Shown piece by piece: positions 18,553 through 27,943 of a stretch of DNA of 64,000 bases. Source of the stretch: Bog-473 sp963783965. GTDB lineage: Bacteria; Actinomycetota; Acidimicrobiia; Acidimicrobiales; RAAP-2. The stretch spans positions 124,001 to 188,000 of the forward strand of contig CAWAPQ010000008.1 of the NCBI GenBank assembly GCA_963783965.1, in the 5' to 3' direction. Under the pieces are notes generated by a model. It saw only the letters and a program-made list of their open reading frames with translations, searched no databases and was not told the origin of the DNA. Position 1 is the stretch's first letter. Every line of letters starts with the position of its first letter. The position numbers and the translations under genes were made by a program.

Positions 18553-20040
18553 TCAGCCTCGTGCCGCGCCCAGCGCCTCCTCGAAGCCGCTGACGCGCAG
18601 CGCGGTGATGCGTGACCCGTCCGTCTCGAAGACGTCGTGCACGGCGTTCTGCGTCCCTCCGATGTGGACGTCGATGTCGACATCGATCTGGGTGCCCTCG
18701 AAGGTCGGAGTCCCCGGGACGGGCCGGAAGTCCGCAAAGGTGAAGGTGTTGGACGCGTAGTAGCCACAGATGGCATCGAGGCCCACCAACCGGATGTCCC
18801 CGCTCTCGAAGACGGCGTCCGGCGTGAAGAGCGCACGGACCAGGTCGATCTCCTGAGCGGTCACAGCGGTGAAGTAATCGTCGACGAGTCCGGCCAGCCC
18901 GGTGCGCCGGGACGGAAGCCGGTAGAGCTGACGCGCCGTGAGTCCCACGACGTGCACCTGCGCCGCGGTGGTGCAGGGGGCGACGGTGGCACGGATCGCG
19001 TCGACCGCCCCGGGGAACACGGCGTCATGGTGCGGGTAGTCACTGCCCCACACAATGTGGTCCTGCCCCACGAAGGGCAGCAGCGCCGGCAGCGTGTGCT
19101 CGTCGACGTCGAAGCTGATGGCGCACTGCCGGGCGAAGTACTCCGAAGGGCGCTCCACCATGTCGGGGCAGAAGCGGCCGAACGAGTCGGCTTGGTCGTC
19201 CAGGCGCTCGAGCCAGAAGGGGGCCCAGCCACCGGATGACTCCAGGAAGAGCAGGCGCAGCGCCGGGTGCCGCTCGAGTGTCCCGAAGGCGATCAGCTGG
19301 GCACAGGCGAGCATCGCCTCGAACGAATGCGACACGGCGTGGAGCACCAGCGGATTGAAGGGGCGGTCCGAACCGAGCGTGGGCACAATCACCGAGCTGC
19401 CCTCGTGAATGCCGACAGGCACGTCGAGCTCCTCGGCGGCCTCCCACACCACGTCGTAGGCGCGGTGGGCGAGTGAACGCCCGAGGCAGGGGTTCGGTCG
19501 GACGAACCCGGCGACGAGACCGAGCTCGTTGACGGCGCGGCGGAGCTCGCGCGCCGCAGCCTCCGGGTCCTGCAGGGGGAGCATGGCCGTCCCGAACAGC
19601 CGGCGTGGATCGGCGGCGCAGTAGCCCGCCAACCAGTCGTTGTACGCGCCGGCGAGAGCCACGGCCGTCGCCGGGTCCTCCACCACGGAGAAGTACAACC
19701 CGATGGTGGGGTACAGCACGGCCTGGTCAATGCCCTCGCCGTCCATGTCGTGCAGGCGGGCGACCGGGTCCCATCCGCCCGGTTGCGCGTCGGCCAGGGG
19801 GCGGAAAGAAGCAGGGTCGTCGAACGTGGAGCCGGGGCGAGCGAGGGTCCCGAGCGGCACCGCCAGGACCTCGGTGTCGCCGATCACCACGTGCTCGTAG
19901 CCCCCGTGGTCTGCGCTGATGCGCGGCCGGTACCGGTCGGGCAGGGTGGCCCAGGCTGACTCGGGCTCGACGACGTGACCATCGGCGTCGACGACGGGGC
20001 CGGCGCGTGGCGGGAGCGGAGCGTCCCCGCGAGCCGTCAC
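18553..20040 (-). CDS. Metal-dependent amidohydrolase (amidohydrolase_2) fused to a SnoaL-like domain
   Basis: 495 residues from the GTG at 20040. Residues 1 to about 365 form a TIM-barrel amidohydrolase_2 (ACMSD/decarboxylase-like): VVDADGHVVEP at the start, later VGIHEGSS, FLESSGGWAPFWLERL and GSDYPHHDAVFPG with the metal-ligand Asp. From about 375 a separate alpha+beta-barrel begins (VDDYFTAVTAQEIDLVRALF, DAVFESGD), matching SnoaL/NTF2-like folds. The fusion is unusual; these domains are normally separate. The start overlaps the stop of the upstream amidohydrolase gene (GTGA), so the two are translationally coupled. Confidence 0.85.
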   Translation of the reverse strand: MTARGDAPLPPRAGPVVDADGHVVEPESAWATLPDRYRPRISADHGGYEHVVIGDTEVLAVPLGTLARPGSTFDDPASFRPLADAQPGGWDPVARLHDMDGEGIDQAVLYPTIGLYFSVVEDPATAVALAGAYNDWLAGYCAADPRRLFGTAMLPLQDPEAAARELRRAVNELGLVAGFVRPNPCLGRSLAHRAYDVVWEAAEELDVPVGIHEGSSVIVPTLGSDRPFNPLVLHAVSHSFEAMLACAQLIAFGTLERHPALRLLFLESSGGWAPFWLERLDDQADSFGRFCPDMVERPSEYFARQCAISFDVDEHTLPALLPFVGQDHIVWGSDYPHHDAVFPGAVDAIRATVAPCTTAAQVHVVGLTARQLYRLPSRRTGLAGLVDDYFTAVTAQEIDLVRALFTPDAVFESGDIRLVGLDAICGYYASNTFTFADFRPVPGTPTFEGTQIDVDIDVHIGGTQNAVHDVFETDGSRITALRVSGFEEALGAARG

Positions 20041-21269
20041 GACGTGGGGACGCGCCAGTCGTCGACCAATGGGAGCCGGTGGCGGAAGAGCCGGCTGGCG
20101 TTGCCGCCGGCCACGGCGCGCAACTCGTCGTCGGGCAGCGCGCCCCAGGTCGCGGCAAGCACGGCTTGCGTGTCGGGCCACGACGAGTCGGCATGGGGGT
20201 AGTCGCTCTCAACCATGATGTGGTCGAGGCCGATCACGTGTCGCTGCGCCACGGCGGACGGGTCGTCAATGGAGCAGAACCAGAAGTTGCGCCGGAGCAC
20301 CTCGCTCGGGAGGAGGTCAGAGGGCCAGGCGGTGCTTTCGGTGCCCGACGCAGAGTGGCCCAGGACGTAGTCGGCCCGGTCCATGAGCATCGGGACCCAG
20401 CCGATGCCGCCCTCAGAGAGCGCCACCTGCAGGTCGGGGAAGCGCAGGGGGACGCCGGACCACAGCCATTCACCGGCCGCAAGGAGCGCGTTCACGGGGA
20501 ACAGGGTGGGCAGGAGCTCGAACGGCGGATCGGGTGAGGGCAGGGGAGCCCAGGACGACGCGCCCGTGTGCAGGCAGACGACGGTCGCGGTCTCCTCGCA
20601 GGCGGCGAGAAAGGGGTCCCAGGCGCCGCTGAAGAGAGAGGGCAGACCCAACTGGGCCGGGAATTCAGGGAAGCTGACCGCCTTGAAACCCCGGGCGGCG
20701 TTGGCGCGGAGTTCGACGGCGGCCACGTCCACGTCGGCCAGCCACGGCAGCTGCAACGGGATGATGCGGTCGGGATACGTCCCCGCCCAGACCTCCAGGT
20801 GCCACTCGTTGAAGGCGCGGAGGCAGGCGAGACCCAGGTCCTTGTCGGTCGCCCGCGAGTAGACCGCGCCGCAGAACCCCGACACGAGCGACGGGAAGCA
20901 CAACGAGGCCCAGATGCCGGCACGGTCCATGTCCAGAATGCGGGCGTCGATGTCGTAGCAGCCTGGTCGCATCTCGTCGAAGCGGGCCGGCTCCATGCTC
21001 CACTCCGCCCGCGGGCGGCCGACGACGGCATTGAGCCCGACGTTGGGATAGTGCCGCCCCTCGAAGATCCAGCTCTGGGTCCCGTCGTCCTGCTCGACGA
21101 CGCGCGGGGCCTCGGGTGCGAGCGCGGCGGGCAGGCGATGCTCGAAGAGGTCCGGAGGCTCAATGAGATGGTCGTCGACCGAGATGACCGGCATCAGGAT
21201 CGACCGGGGCTCGGGGTCGGGCAGCAAGGTGGCCCCGTCCGGGGCGGATCCTGTCTCGACGGTTCCCAC
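20037..21269 (-). CDS. Metal-dependent amidohydrolase (amidohydrolase_2)
   Basis: 410 residues from the GTG at 21269. VISVDDHLIEPPDLFEHRL gives the DxH metal motif; VCLHTGASSW and the C-terminal ESDYPHADSSWP provide the remaining ligands. Family members are hydrolases or decarboxylases of aromatic and cyclic acids. GATAGT (complement of 21281-21286) ends 11 bases before the start and is embedded in the 21277-21290 operator-like site. It is coupled to the fusion protein downstream; the two barrels may form a hetero-oligomer or act in sequence. Confidence 0.88.
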   Translation of the reverse strand: MGTVETGSAPDGATLLPDPEPRSILMPVISVDDHLIEPPDLFEHRLPAALAPEAPRVVEQDDGTQSWIFEGRHYPNVGLNAVVGRPRAEWSMEPARFDEMRPGCYDIDARILDMDRAGIWASLCFPSLVSGFCGAVYSRATDKDLGLACLRAFNEWHLEVWAGTYPDRIIPLQLPWLADVDVAAVELRANAARGFKAVSFPEFPAQLGLPSLFSGAWDPFLAACEETATVVCLHTGASSWAPLPSPDPPFELLPTLFPVNALLAAGEWLWSGVPLRFPDLQVALSEGGIGWVPMLMDRADYVLGHSASGTESTAWPSDLLPSEVLRRNFWFCSIDDPSAVAQRHVIGLDHIMVESDYPHADSSWPDTQAVLAATWGALPDDELRAVAGGNASRLFRHRLPLVDDWRVPTS

Positions 21270-21276
21270 CGGAGGA

Positions 21277-21290
21277 TGACACTATCGTCA
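21277..21290. promoter_or_regulatory. Degenerate operator TGACAC-TA-TCGTCA
   Basis: Ten of twelve arm positions match TGACAC-NN-GTGTCA. It sits in the 48-base gap between the divergent amidohydrolase (21269) and aldehyde dehydrogenase (21318) genes, over the -10-like GATAGT of the former. CGTCAGCAAA is shared exactly with the 10896 site. Confidence 0.4.
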
Positions 21291-21317
21291 GCAAAGGTTG
21301 TCCGGGTTGGGGGGTGC

Positions 21318-22811
21318 ATGACCACACAGATCGATGACGTCATCACCGGCGTGGGCCTGCTGATCGACGGCGAGGTGGTGGCTGGCGGGGCCGGCACGTA
21401 CGCCGTCACCAACCCCGCCCGCCCGGCGGAGGTCGTGCTCCTTGCCCCGTCCGCCACACCGGCCCAGCTCGATCAGGCCGTGGCCGCGGCTCGCCGGTCC
21501 CAACGGGGCTGGGCTGCGCTGGGCTCCGAGGAGAGGGCGGCCAGGGTGGTGGCCGCCGCCGACGCGGGCGTGGCGGCCGTCGAACGCCGCGACCTGGCTC
21601 GCCTCCTGACCCGCGAGCACGGGAAGACGCACCTCGAATCGATCTTCGACACCGCCACCATGGGCGGCATGGCGGCGGCCTTTGCTCCGCTCGTGGCCGA
21701 AGCGCTCGCCCCGCTCGAACGCAGCGGGGGCGCCACCCGGATTGAGTGGGTCCCGCACGGCGTCGTGGCGGCGATCCTCCCCTTCAACTGGCCGGTGTCG
21801 GTCATGGCCAACAAGGTGCTGCCGGCGCTGCTGGCCGGCGACACGGTGGTCGTCAAGGCCCCGCCCACCTGTCCCGGCACCGTGCTCCTCGTCGCGTCCG
21901 CCATGGCTGAGGCCCTCCCTCCCGGCGTCCTCAATGTGGTCAACGGTCCCGAAGCGGCGCTCGGCGCTGCGCTCGTCGGTCATCCCGACGTCGACATGGT
22001 CTCCTTCACCGGCGGCGTGGGTACCGGCCAGGCCGTCATGGCCGCCGCGGCCGCCACGACCCGGCCCGTCGTCCTGGAGCTCGGAGGCAACGACGCCGCC
22101 ATCCTTGCTCCCGACGTCACCGGGGAGCCTGCGCTGGCCGATCGCATCGTCGAGGCGGCCTTCGTCACCAGCGGGCAGGTCTGCATGGCGATCAAACGGC
22201 TCTATGTCCACCGGGACCGGTTGGACGAGACGGTCGATGCCCTGGCGGGCCGGCTGGCCACCGAGGTGGTGGGCGACGGCCTGGCCGACGGCGTCACCAT
22301 GGGCCCGGTGCACACCGCGTCCGCACGGGACCGGGTGGAGGCACTCCTTTCCGAGGCGGCCGCCGCGGGTGCGGTGCTCGTGCGGCCGGGCCGGATGCGT
22401 CCAGAGGACGAGGGATCCGGGGGGTACTTCGTCTCGCCTGCGCTGGTCGTCGCGCCGCCGGCGGATTCCGGCATCGTGCGGGAGGAGCAATTCGCCCCGG
22501 CCCTGCCCGTCATCCCCTATGACGACATTGAGGAGGCGGTTGGTGCCGCCAATGACACGTCCTACGGCCTGTGCGCATCGGTGTGGAGCAACGACCCCAC
22601 GCTGGCCGCCGACGTGGCAGCGCGGTTGTCGGCCGGGACCGTCTTCGTCAACGCCCACGGCCTGTCCGCCATCGACATGTACGCACCGATGGGGGGCTGG
22701 AAGCGGTCGGGGTTCGGGGTGGAACTGGGCACCGAGGGCATGCAGGCGTTCGCCCGCCAACGCGTGCGCGTGAGCCGTCCGGGCCCGGCAGAACAGGGGG
22801 AACCGGCGTGA
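21318..22811 (+). CDS. NAD(P)-dependent aldehyde dehydrogenase
   Basis: 497 residues. The catalytic cysteine is Cys289 in TSGQVCMAIKR and the general base Glu254 in LELGGND; PFNWPVSVMANKVLPALLAGD is the N-terminal cofactor-domain signature. It oxidises an aldehyde to the acid; chain length and cofactor are not readable. It starts the plus-strand transcript opposite the amidohydrolase operon and is coupled by a GTGA overlap to the D-aminoacylase-type gene at 22808. A D-aminoacylase next to an aldehyde dehydrogenase suggests a pathway that releases and then oxidises a side product (inference). Confidence 0.93.
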   Translation: MTTQIDDVITGVGLLIDGEVVAGGAGTYAVTNPARPAEVVLLAPSATPAQLDQAVAAARRSQRGWAALGSEERAARVVAAADAGVAAVERRDLARLLTREHGKTHLESIFDTATMGGMAAAFAPLVAEALAPLERSGGATRIEWVPHGVVAAILPFNWPVSVMANKVLPALLAGDTVVVKAPPTCPGTVLLVASAMAEALPPGVLNVVNGPEAALGAALVGHPDVDMVSFTGGVGTGQAVMAAAAATTRPVVLELGGNDAAILAPDVTGEPALADRIVEAAFVTSGQVCMAIKRLYVHRDRLDETVDALAGRLATEVVGDGLADGVTMGPVHTASARDRVEALLSEAAAAGAVLVRPGRMRPEDEGSGGYFVSPALVVAPPADSGIVREEQFAPALPVIPYDDIEEAVGAANDTSYGLCASVWSNDPTLAADVAARLSAGTVFVNAHGLSAIDMYAPMGGWKRSGFGVELGTEGMQAFARQRVRVSRPGPAEQGEPA

Positions 22812-24553
22812 CGGTGGCTCTGCGGGGCGGAACGGTCGTCGACGGCACGGGATCGCCACCGGTCCGAGCCGACGTGCTCATCGACGGCGAGCGCATCACC
22901 GCCGTCGGACCCGAGGTGGACTGCGACGGTGCGGACAAGGTGATCGATGCCAGCGGAATGCTGGTCACGCCGGGTTTCGTGGACCTGCACACGCACTACG
23001 ACGCGCAGCTCTTCTGGGACCCCACCGCGAGCCCGTCGCCCCTCCACGGCGTGACGACGGTGCTCGGAGGCAACTGTGGGTTCTCGCTGGCACCATTGGC
23101 GCCGGAGCACGTGGACTACATCTCGCGCATGATGGCCCGGGTCGAAGGCATGCCCCTCGCCGCGTTGCAGGCGGGACTGCCGTGGGACTGGAGCTCCTTC
23201 GGCGAGTGGATCGGCCGGCTCCATGGCCGTATCGCCGTGAACGCCGGCTTCCTGGTGGGCCATTCCACCCTGCGCCGGCTCGTCATGGGGGAGCGTGCCG
23301 TCGGGGGCGCCGCCGAAGCGGGTGACCTCGACGCCATGGAGGCGGCGCTGCACGCGGCGCTGGGGGAGGGGGCGCTCGGCTTCTCGACGTCCCAGGTCCA
23401 CACGCACAACGACGGAGACGGCCAGCCCGTTCCCTCGCGCGCCGCGAGCCGCGAGGAGATGGAACGCCTGGCGGGCGCCGTGCGCCAGCACGAGGGCACC
23501 ACCGTCGAGCTGATCGTCGCGGGCTGCCTGAACGGATTCAGCGAAGCGGACATCGATTTCCTGTCCACCATGTCGCTGCTGTCGGATCGCCCGGTCAACT
23601 GGAACGTGCTGGGCGTCTCGGCCATGAACCCCGACGGGGCCTGGAGCCAACTGGCCGCAGGGACCGCCGCCGCTGCCCGGGGGGCGACCGTCCTGGCGCT
23701 GACGCTGCCGCACACCATGCAGATACGGCTGAGCTTCGAGCACGGCGCCATCCTCGACGGCCTCCCGGGGTGGCGTGAGGTCTTCGCGCTTCCGCCGACC
23801 GAGCGCATCGCCGCACTCTCGGACCCCTCGACGCGTCGTCGCCTCGACGCCGGCGCGCAGTCCGACGAGGCCGGGATCCTGCGGCATCTCGCCGTGTGGG
23901 ACCGCCTCATCATCGACGAGACCTTCGCGCCCGAGAACGCCGGCGCCGAAGGCCGGAGCGTGGGAGAAGTGGCGCAGGAGCGAGGCCTGGAACCCTTCGA
24001 CGCGCTCCTCGACATTGTGGTGGCAGATGGACTCCGCACGGGTCTGCGGCCACCCATCGGTGAATCGGAGTCGGACTGGGCGCTGCGCGCCGAGGTGTGG
24101 CAGGACCCGCGGGCCATTGTGGGTGGCTCCGACGCCGGTGCGCATCTGGACACCATGTGCGGCGCCATCTACTCGACCTCCATGCTGGGCGACGGGGTGC
24201 GGGCCCGCGGCTTGCTCAGCTGGGAGCGGGCGGTGCAGCTCCTGACCGACGTCCCGGCCCGTCTCTACGGTCTGCGCGACCGGGGCCGCCTCGTGGCCGG
24301 CCACTTCGCCGATGTCGTCGTGTTCGATCCGACCGCCATCGGCCATGGCGTCGTCCGGACGCGCGACGACCTGCCGGGCGGGGCCAGTCGCCTCTACGCC
24401 GACGCGGTGGGAGTCGGGCACGTGCTCGTCAACGGGACCGAGATCGTGCGCGACGGGGACTTCACGGGCGCTGCACCCGGACGGGTCCTGCGCTCGGGCC
24501 ACGACACCGACACGGTCCACGCAGGGTCGGATTGGGCCGGGGTGGGCGCGTGA
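22808..24553 (+). CDS. D-aminoacylase-type amidohydrolase
   Basis: 581 residues from the GTG at 22808. VALRGGTVVDGTGSPP begins the sandwich domain; HTHYD is at 61-65; NCGFSLAP follows; the late motif GGSDAGAH contains the catalytic Asp442. The C-terminus has the usual LYGLRDRGRLVAGHFADVVVFD closure. It has the same superfamily and domain order as 16816-18525 but with different loops, so different substrates are likely. It is translationally coupled to the aldehyde dehydrogenase. Confidence 0.9.
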   Translation: MTVALRGGTVVDGTGSPPVRADVLIDGERITAVGPEVDCDGADKVIDASGMLVTPGFVDLHTHYDAQLFWDPTASPSPLHGVTTVLGGNCGFSLAPLAPEHVDYISRMMARVEGMPLAALQAGLPWDWSSFGEWIGRLHGRIAVNAGFLVGHSTLRRLVMGERAVGGAAEAGDLDAMEAALHAALGEGALGFSTSQVHTHNDGDGQPVPSRAASREEMERLAGAVRQHEGTTVELIVAGCLNGFSEADIDFLSTMSLLSDRPVNWNVLGVSAMNPDGAWSQLAAGTAAAARGATVLALTLPHTMQIRLSFEHGAILDGLPGWREVFALPPTERIAALSDPSTRRRLDAGAQSDEAGILRHLAVWDRLIIDETFAPENAGAEGRSVGEVAQERGLEPFDALLDIVVADGLRTGLRPPIGESESDWALRAEVWQDPRAIVGGSDAGAHLDTMCGAIYSTSMLGDGVRARGLLSWERAVQLLTDVPARLYGLRDRGRLVAGHFADVVVFDPTAIGHGVVRTRDDLPGGASRLYADAVGVGHVLVNGTEIVRDGDFTGAAPGRVLRSGHDTDTVHAGSDWAGVGA

Positions 24554-24649
24554 GTCACCACGGTCTGATCTGACCCTGCAGCGGCGACGCAACCGACGAG
24601 TGCGCGTCGACAATCGGGCGAGTTCACCGTTCTGATCAGGAGCGTTGCC

Positions 24650-24655
24650 TATACT
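24650..24655 (+). promoter_or_regulatory. -10 element TATACT of a leaderless promoter
   Basis: TATACT ends 10 bases before the GTG at 24666, placing transcription start at or near the first base of the start codon. This fixes the start of the next gene upstream of its frameshift. Confidence 0.5.
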
Positions 24656-24665
24656 GGCCCTCGCC

Positions 24666-25758
24666 GTGGACATCGAATTGGTTACCGACGTCGACCGGCT
24701 GACGGATTTCGTCAAGGGCTGGGACGCGCTCTCCGTCCGCGTCTCCCAGCCGCGCGCCGGCGGGGTCGATCGTGGCGGCCTGGGCCCGGCACATGATGAG
24801 TGCAGAATCCGAATTGCGCGTCTGGGTGGCCACCGACGGTCCGGAGGTCATTGGTGTGCTCCCTTTCGTCGCCGAGCCAATGGCGCGTGGGCGGATGCGG
24901 CTCCTGCCTCCCACGACGAACATGATGTACGGCACGGTGCCCATCGCACGGGCAGACCGTGGACGCGAAATAGCCGATGCGGTGGTGGAAGATTTCGCCG
25001 TTCACTCGGAGATGGTCGATCTCGCCAGCATCTTCTGGTTACCGGAGGGTTCGCCGTGGGCGGCCGCCTTCCAAGGGCGTCTCGGCGGACCCGACTGGGT
25101 CGCCACTGACGCGGCCCGGTACACCTCCTGCGCCACGAGAATCGACGCAGGGATTGAGACCTGGCTCCACCAGCGCGACCGCAAATTCAGGAAGGAGGTC
25201 CAGCGCCAAGGGCGTCGTGCCGAAGAGCAGGGTTTTCGACTCTTCACGGCCGTGGACTCCGGGGAGATCATGGAATGGCTCCCTCGCTTGCAGTCGCTCT
25301 ACCTGCGGCGCCGAGAGGATCGGGGTGGCGAGGGCTACGAGTTCGACGACAGAATGGTCAGCGCGATCGGAACGGCGCTCGACCTCTCGGTCCCGGGTCA
25401 TTTCGCGCTCTCGATTCTCGAACGCGACGGCCAGGTGATCGGGGCGACGATGGCCGCGATCGCCGGGACCACCATGAGTTGCTGGATAGTGGGTTTCGAC
25501 CGCGAATGGTCCCCGCTCGGCCCCGGTATCGCCGTTCTCGTGGAGTCACTGGCCGCCGGCGCGCGTGCGGGATGCCAGATCGCCGACCTGGGAGTGGGCG
25601 ACGAGTCCTACAAGGCCGACTTCGGGGACGAGGCCCCTCCGCTGGAATCCGTCACGTGGTGCAGGCCTCGACTGGCCCGTTTGCTGGCCATGACGGCTGA
25701 GGCGCCCCTTCCGGCAGAGAAGGACACCGACGCCAAACCCGTCGGAGCGAGCGAATGA
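24666..25758 (+). pseudogene. CelD-type (FemAB/GNAT) acyltransferase gene with a one-base insertion
   Basis: The first frame from GTG 24666 reads DIELVTDVDRLTDFVKGWDAL, about 32 residues of the expected N-terminus. At the GGGG of 24762-24765 the family continues one base out of frame as SIVAAWARHMMSAESELRVW and runs to 25758. Deleting one G gives a normal 363-residue protein. An alternative is a shortened protein from the GTG at 24772, but that lacks the N-terminal strands and its promoter. The C-terminal half has the GNAT-like pattern WLHQRDRKFRKEVQRQGRR with a catalytic-domain LGVGDESYKADFG. Proteins of this type act in polysaccharide or cell-wall acylation. It is coupled by ATGA to a GT2 gene. 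Confidence 0.75.
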
Positions 25759-26618
25759 GCGCTGACGGGTCCGTTCGGGTGAGCGTCATTTTGCCCGTGC
25801 GCAACGGCGAGCCGTTCCTCCGCAATCAGTTGGAGGCACTCGAACGCCAGTCGTGTTCATTTCCGTGGGAGGTGATCGTCATCGACAACGGCTCGACGGA
25901 TGGGTCGGACGCCACGGCGGCGAAATTCGACACACGGCTGCCCAACTTCCAGCTCTTGCGGGAGGCTGAGCCGGGGAAGTCACGCGCCCTCAACCGGGGC
26001 CTTGCCGCGGCGCGCGGTGACCATATCGTCTTCGTGGACGCAGACGACGAGGCGCAGGAGGGCTACGTCCAGAAGATGTCAGAGGCCCTTGAGAGGTTTG
26101 ACGTGGTCGGGGCCTACAACGACACAAAGGCCCTCAACCCCTGGTACGCCGCGCAGGAGATGGCGACGAACGACGGGATCCCTGTCTACAGGAACTTCCG
26201 AAAGGCGTTGCCCGGGTGCATCGTGGGCATGCGGGCGAGCGTGTGCCAGCAGGTTGGGCTCTTCGACGTAGGCCTGATGTCCGCAGAGGACATCGATTAC
26301 ACCTGGAGGGCGGCCGGCCTCGGGGCCAGCTTCGGACGCCAGCTCGACGCGGTGATGCGTGTGCGGCGCCCGCCCTCCAGCCGGGCGGCCTTTCAGAAAG
26401 CCCGCGGGTACGCCCGTTCGCACATCTGGCTCTACCAGCGCTATCGGTCGCAGGGGATGCGGCGGCGAACATCCCGCAATGTGGCGGGTTCCGTCCGCTC
26501 GGCAGTGGCCGTCGCCTTGCGCAAGCAGAGTTCGTGGGGATGGTCAATGGCGTGGGAGGCCGGCGTCCTGCTCGGCCATGCTGAAGAGTCGATTCGTTGT
26601 CGGGTCTTCTACCCGTGA
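25755..26618 (+). CDS. GT2-family glycosyltransferase
   Basis: 287 residues. GT-A fold: VSVILPVRNGEPFLRNQLEAL at the N-terminus, VIDNGSTDGS, and the nucleotide-sugar metal motif VDADDE near 94-99. SAEDIDYTWRA is the expected acceptor-side ED motif. There is no clear transmembrane helix, so it is a cytoplasmic or peripheral enzyme using a UDP- or GDP-sugar. It overlaps the acyltransferase gene by 4 bases. Together with the CelD-like protein at 26768 it looks like a small exopolysaccharide or glycolipid decoration module. Confidence 0.88.
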   Translation: MSADGSVRVSVILPVRNGEPFLRNQLEALERQSCSFPWEVIVIDNGSTDGSDATAAKFDTRLPNFQLLREAEPGKSRALNRGLAAARGDHIVFVDADDEAQEGYVQKMSEALERFDVVGAYNDTKALNPWYAAQEMATNDGIPVYRNFRKALPGCIVGMRASVCQQVGLFDVGLMSAEDIDYTWRAAGLGASFGRQLDAVMRVRRPPSSRAAFQKARGYARSHIWLYQRYRSQGMRRRTSRNVAGSVRSAVAVALRKQSSWGWSMAWEAGVLLGHAEESIRCRVFYP

Positions 26619-26767
26619 GCGGGCCCGCTCGACCTCCACGGCAGCACCGGGCCCGCGTCGGGCCGACGGCGGGCGAACATGATCACGTGTCGGCGCCGCG
26701 CCGTCCGCTCTCGGGGCCGGCTGGGCCTCAACCCGGCTGAGCATCCGGCATCTACTCTTCTCGTCCC

Positions 26768-27943
26768 ATGGAAGCGCGACTGAGCTACATCCAGGACCTC
26801 CAGCCCTCGGAGGAACGGGCGTGGAGTGCTCTGGCTGAGAGGGCGATAGAGCCCAATCCCTCCTTTGAGCCGGGATTCCTGACTCTTGCCAGTCGACACT
26901 TCAAGGGATACTCGAAGGCGCGCCTTCTCATTGTTCGGGAGGGACCCGACTTTCGTGCCGTCCTCCCCGTTGTGGGTGTCGAGCACCCGAGAATGCCCCC
27001 GCGGCCGACCATGACGACGCGAGGGGATCCGACGATGATTTCCCTCTTGTCCACGCCTTTGGTCGATCGGGCCTGTGTCGATGAAGCTGTCGGTGCGCTC
27101 CTCGACCGGCTTGGGCTCGGTGCAAAGCGAGGCGAACTACCTGGAATTCTCTCGCTGACGCGCATCGTCGAGAATGGATCGGTCATCGAGTCGCTCCGTC
27201 GGGAGGCTGAGGCCAGAGAAATGCCGACATTCACCAAGGAGTCCTGGGTGCGCGGCATGGTCACCCGCGATGGGAAGTGGGACAACCCTCTCACCGGGGA
27301 CAGGCGTCGTTCGAACGCACGCCGGCGTCGCGGGTTGGAGAAGGACTTTGGAGGCGAAGTCAGCGTCGTGGATCGGACACACGATCCCGAGGCGATGGCG
27401 GACTTTCTGAGGCTGGAGGCTTCGGGCTGGAAGGGTCGAGGCGATGGCACCGCGTATGCGCGTGATCCTGCGAAGGTCGCCTGGTTTCGAGATTGGTGTC
27501 AGTGGTGGACCTCGGCAGGCCGGGTGATCGTGATCGCGGTGAACGTGGGGGAGACGTCCATTGCCATGCTCTACTGCCTGCGCGCGGGGGAGGGAATATT
27601 CCTCTACAGGACGGCCTACGACGATGCCTATTCCAAGTACGGACCGGGCGCATTGCTCTTGGAGGCCGTCATGGACGTCCTCCTGAAGGAAACCGACGCC
27701 AGCTGGATTGACTCGAGCACGGATCCGGAGAACAAGATCAATTTGGAGATGCTTCCGGAGCGCCGCTCTATGGCGATGCTCTTGATCGGTACTGGCGGCC
27801 GGCTGGATCGATCACTCATCTCAGCCATGCCTGTGATGACGCGGGGAGTGGCCGAACTCGGTCGCATGCGGGGCCGGTTGCGCGAGGCGGGTGCGAAGAT
27901 CCGCTCGCAGCGGGACGAGCGCGGCCCCAAGGCGGGCGCTTAG
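26768..27943 (+). CDS. CelD/BcsL-type acetyltransferase (GNAT) family protein
   Basis: 391 residues. The domain layout matches CelD-like acyltransferases: an N-terminal half ending KESWVRGMVTRDGKWDNPL, a basic helix RRRSNARRRRGLEKDFGG, and a C-terminal GNAT lobe with FLRLEASGWKGRGDGTAY and YDDAYSKYGPGALLLEAVM. TACTCT (26753-26758) ends 9 bases before the ATG. It is intact, unlike the relative at 24666. It converges with peptidase E, overlapping by 4 bases. The lower GC of this 25.7-27.9 kb stretch hints at separate acquisition. Confidence 0.82.
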   Translation: MEARLSYIQDLQPSEERAWSALAERAIEPNPSFEPGFLTLASRHFKGYSKARLLIVREGPDFRAVLPVVGVEHPRMPPRPTMTTRGDPTMISLLSTPLVDRACVDEAVGALLDRLGLGAKRGELPGILSLTRIVENGSVIESLRREAEAREMPTFTKESWVRGMVTRDGKWDNPLTGDRRRSNARRRRGLEKDFGGEVSVVDRTHDPEAMADFLRLEASGWKGRGDGTAYARDPAKVAWFRDWCQWWTSAGRVIVIAVNVGETSIAMLYCLRAGEGIFLYRTAYDDAYSKYGPGALLLEAVMDVLLKETDASWIDSSTDPENKINLEMLPERRSMAMLLIGTGGRLDRSLISAMPVMTRGVAELGRMRGRLREAGAKIRSQRDERGPKAGA

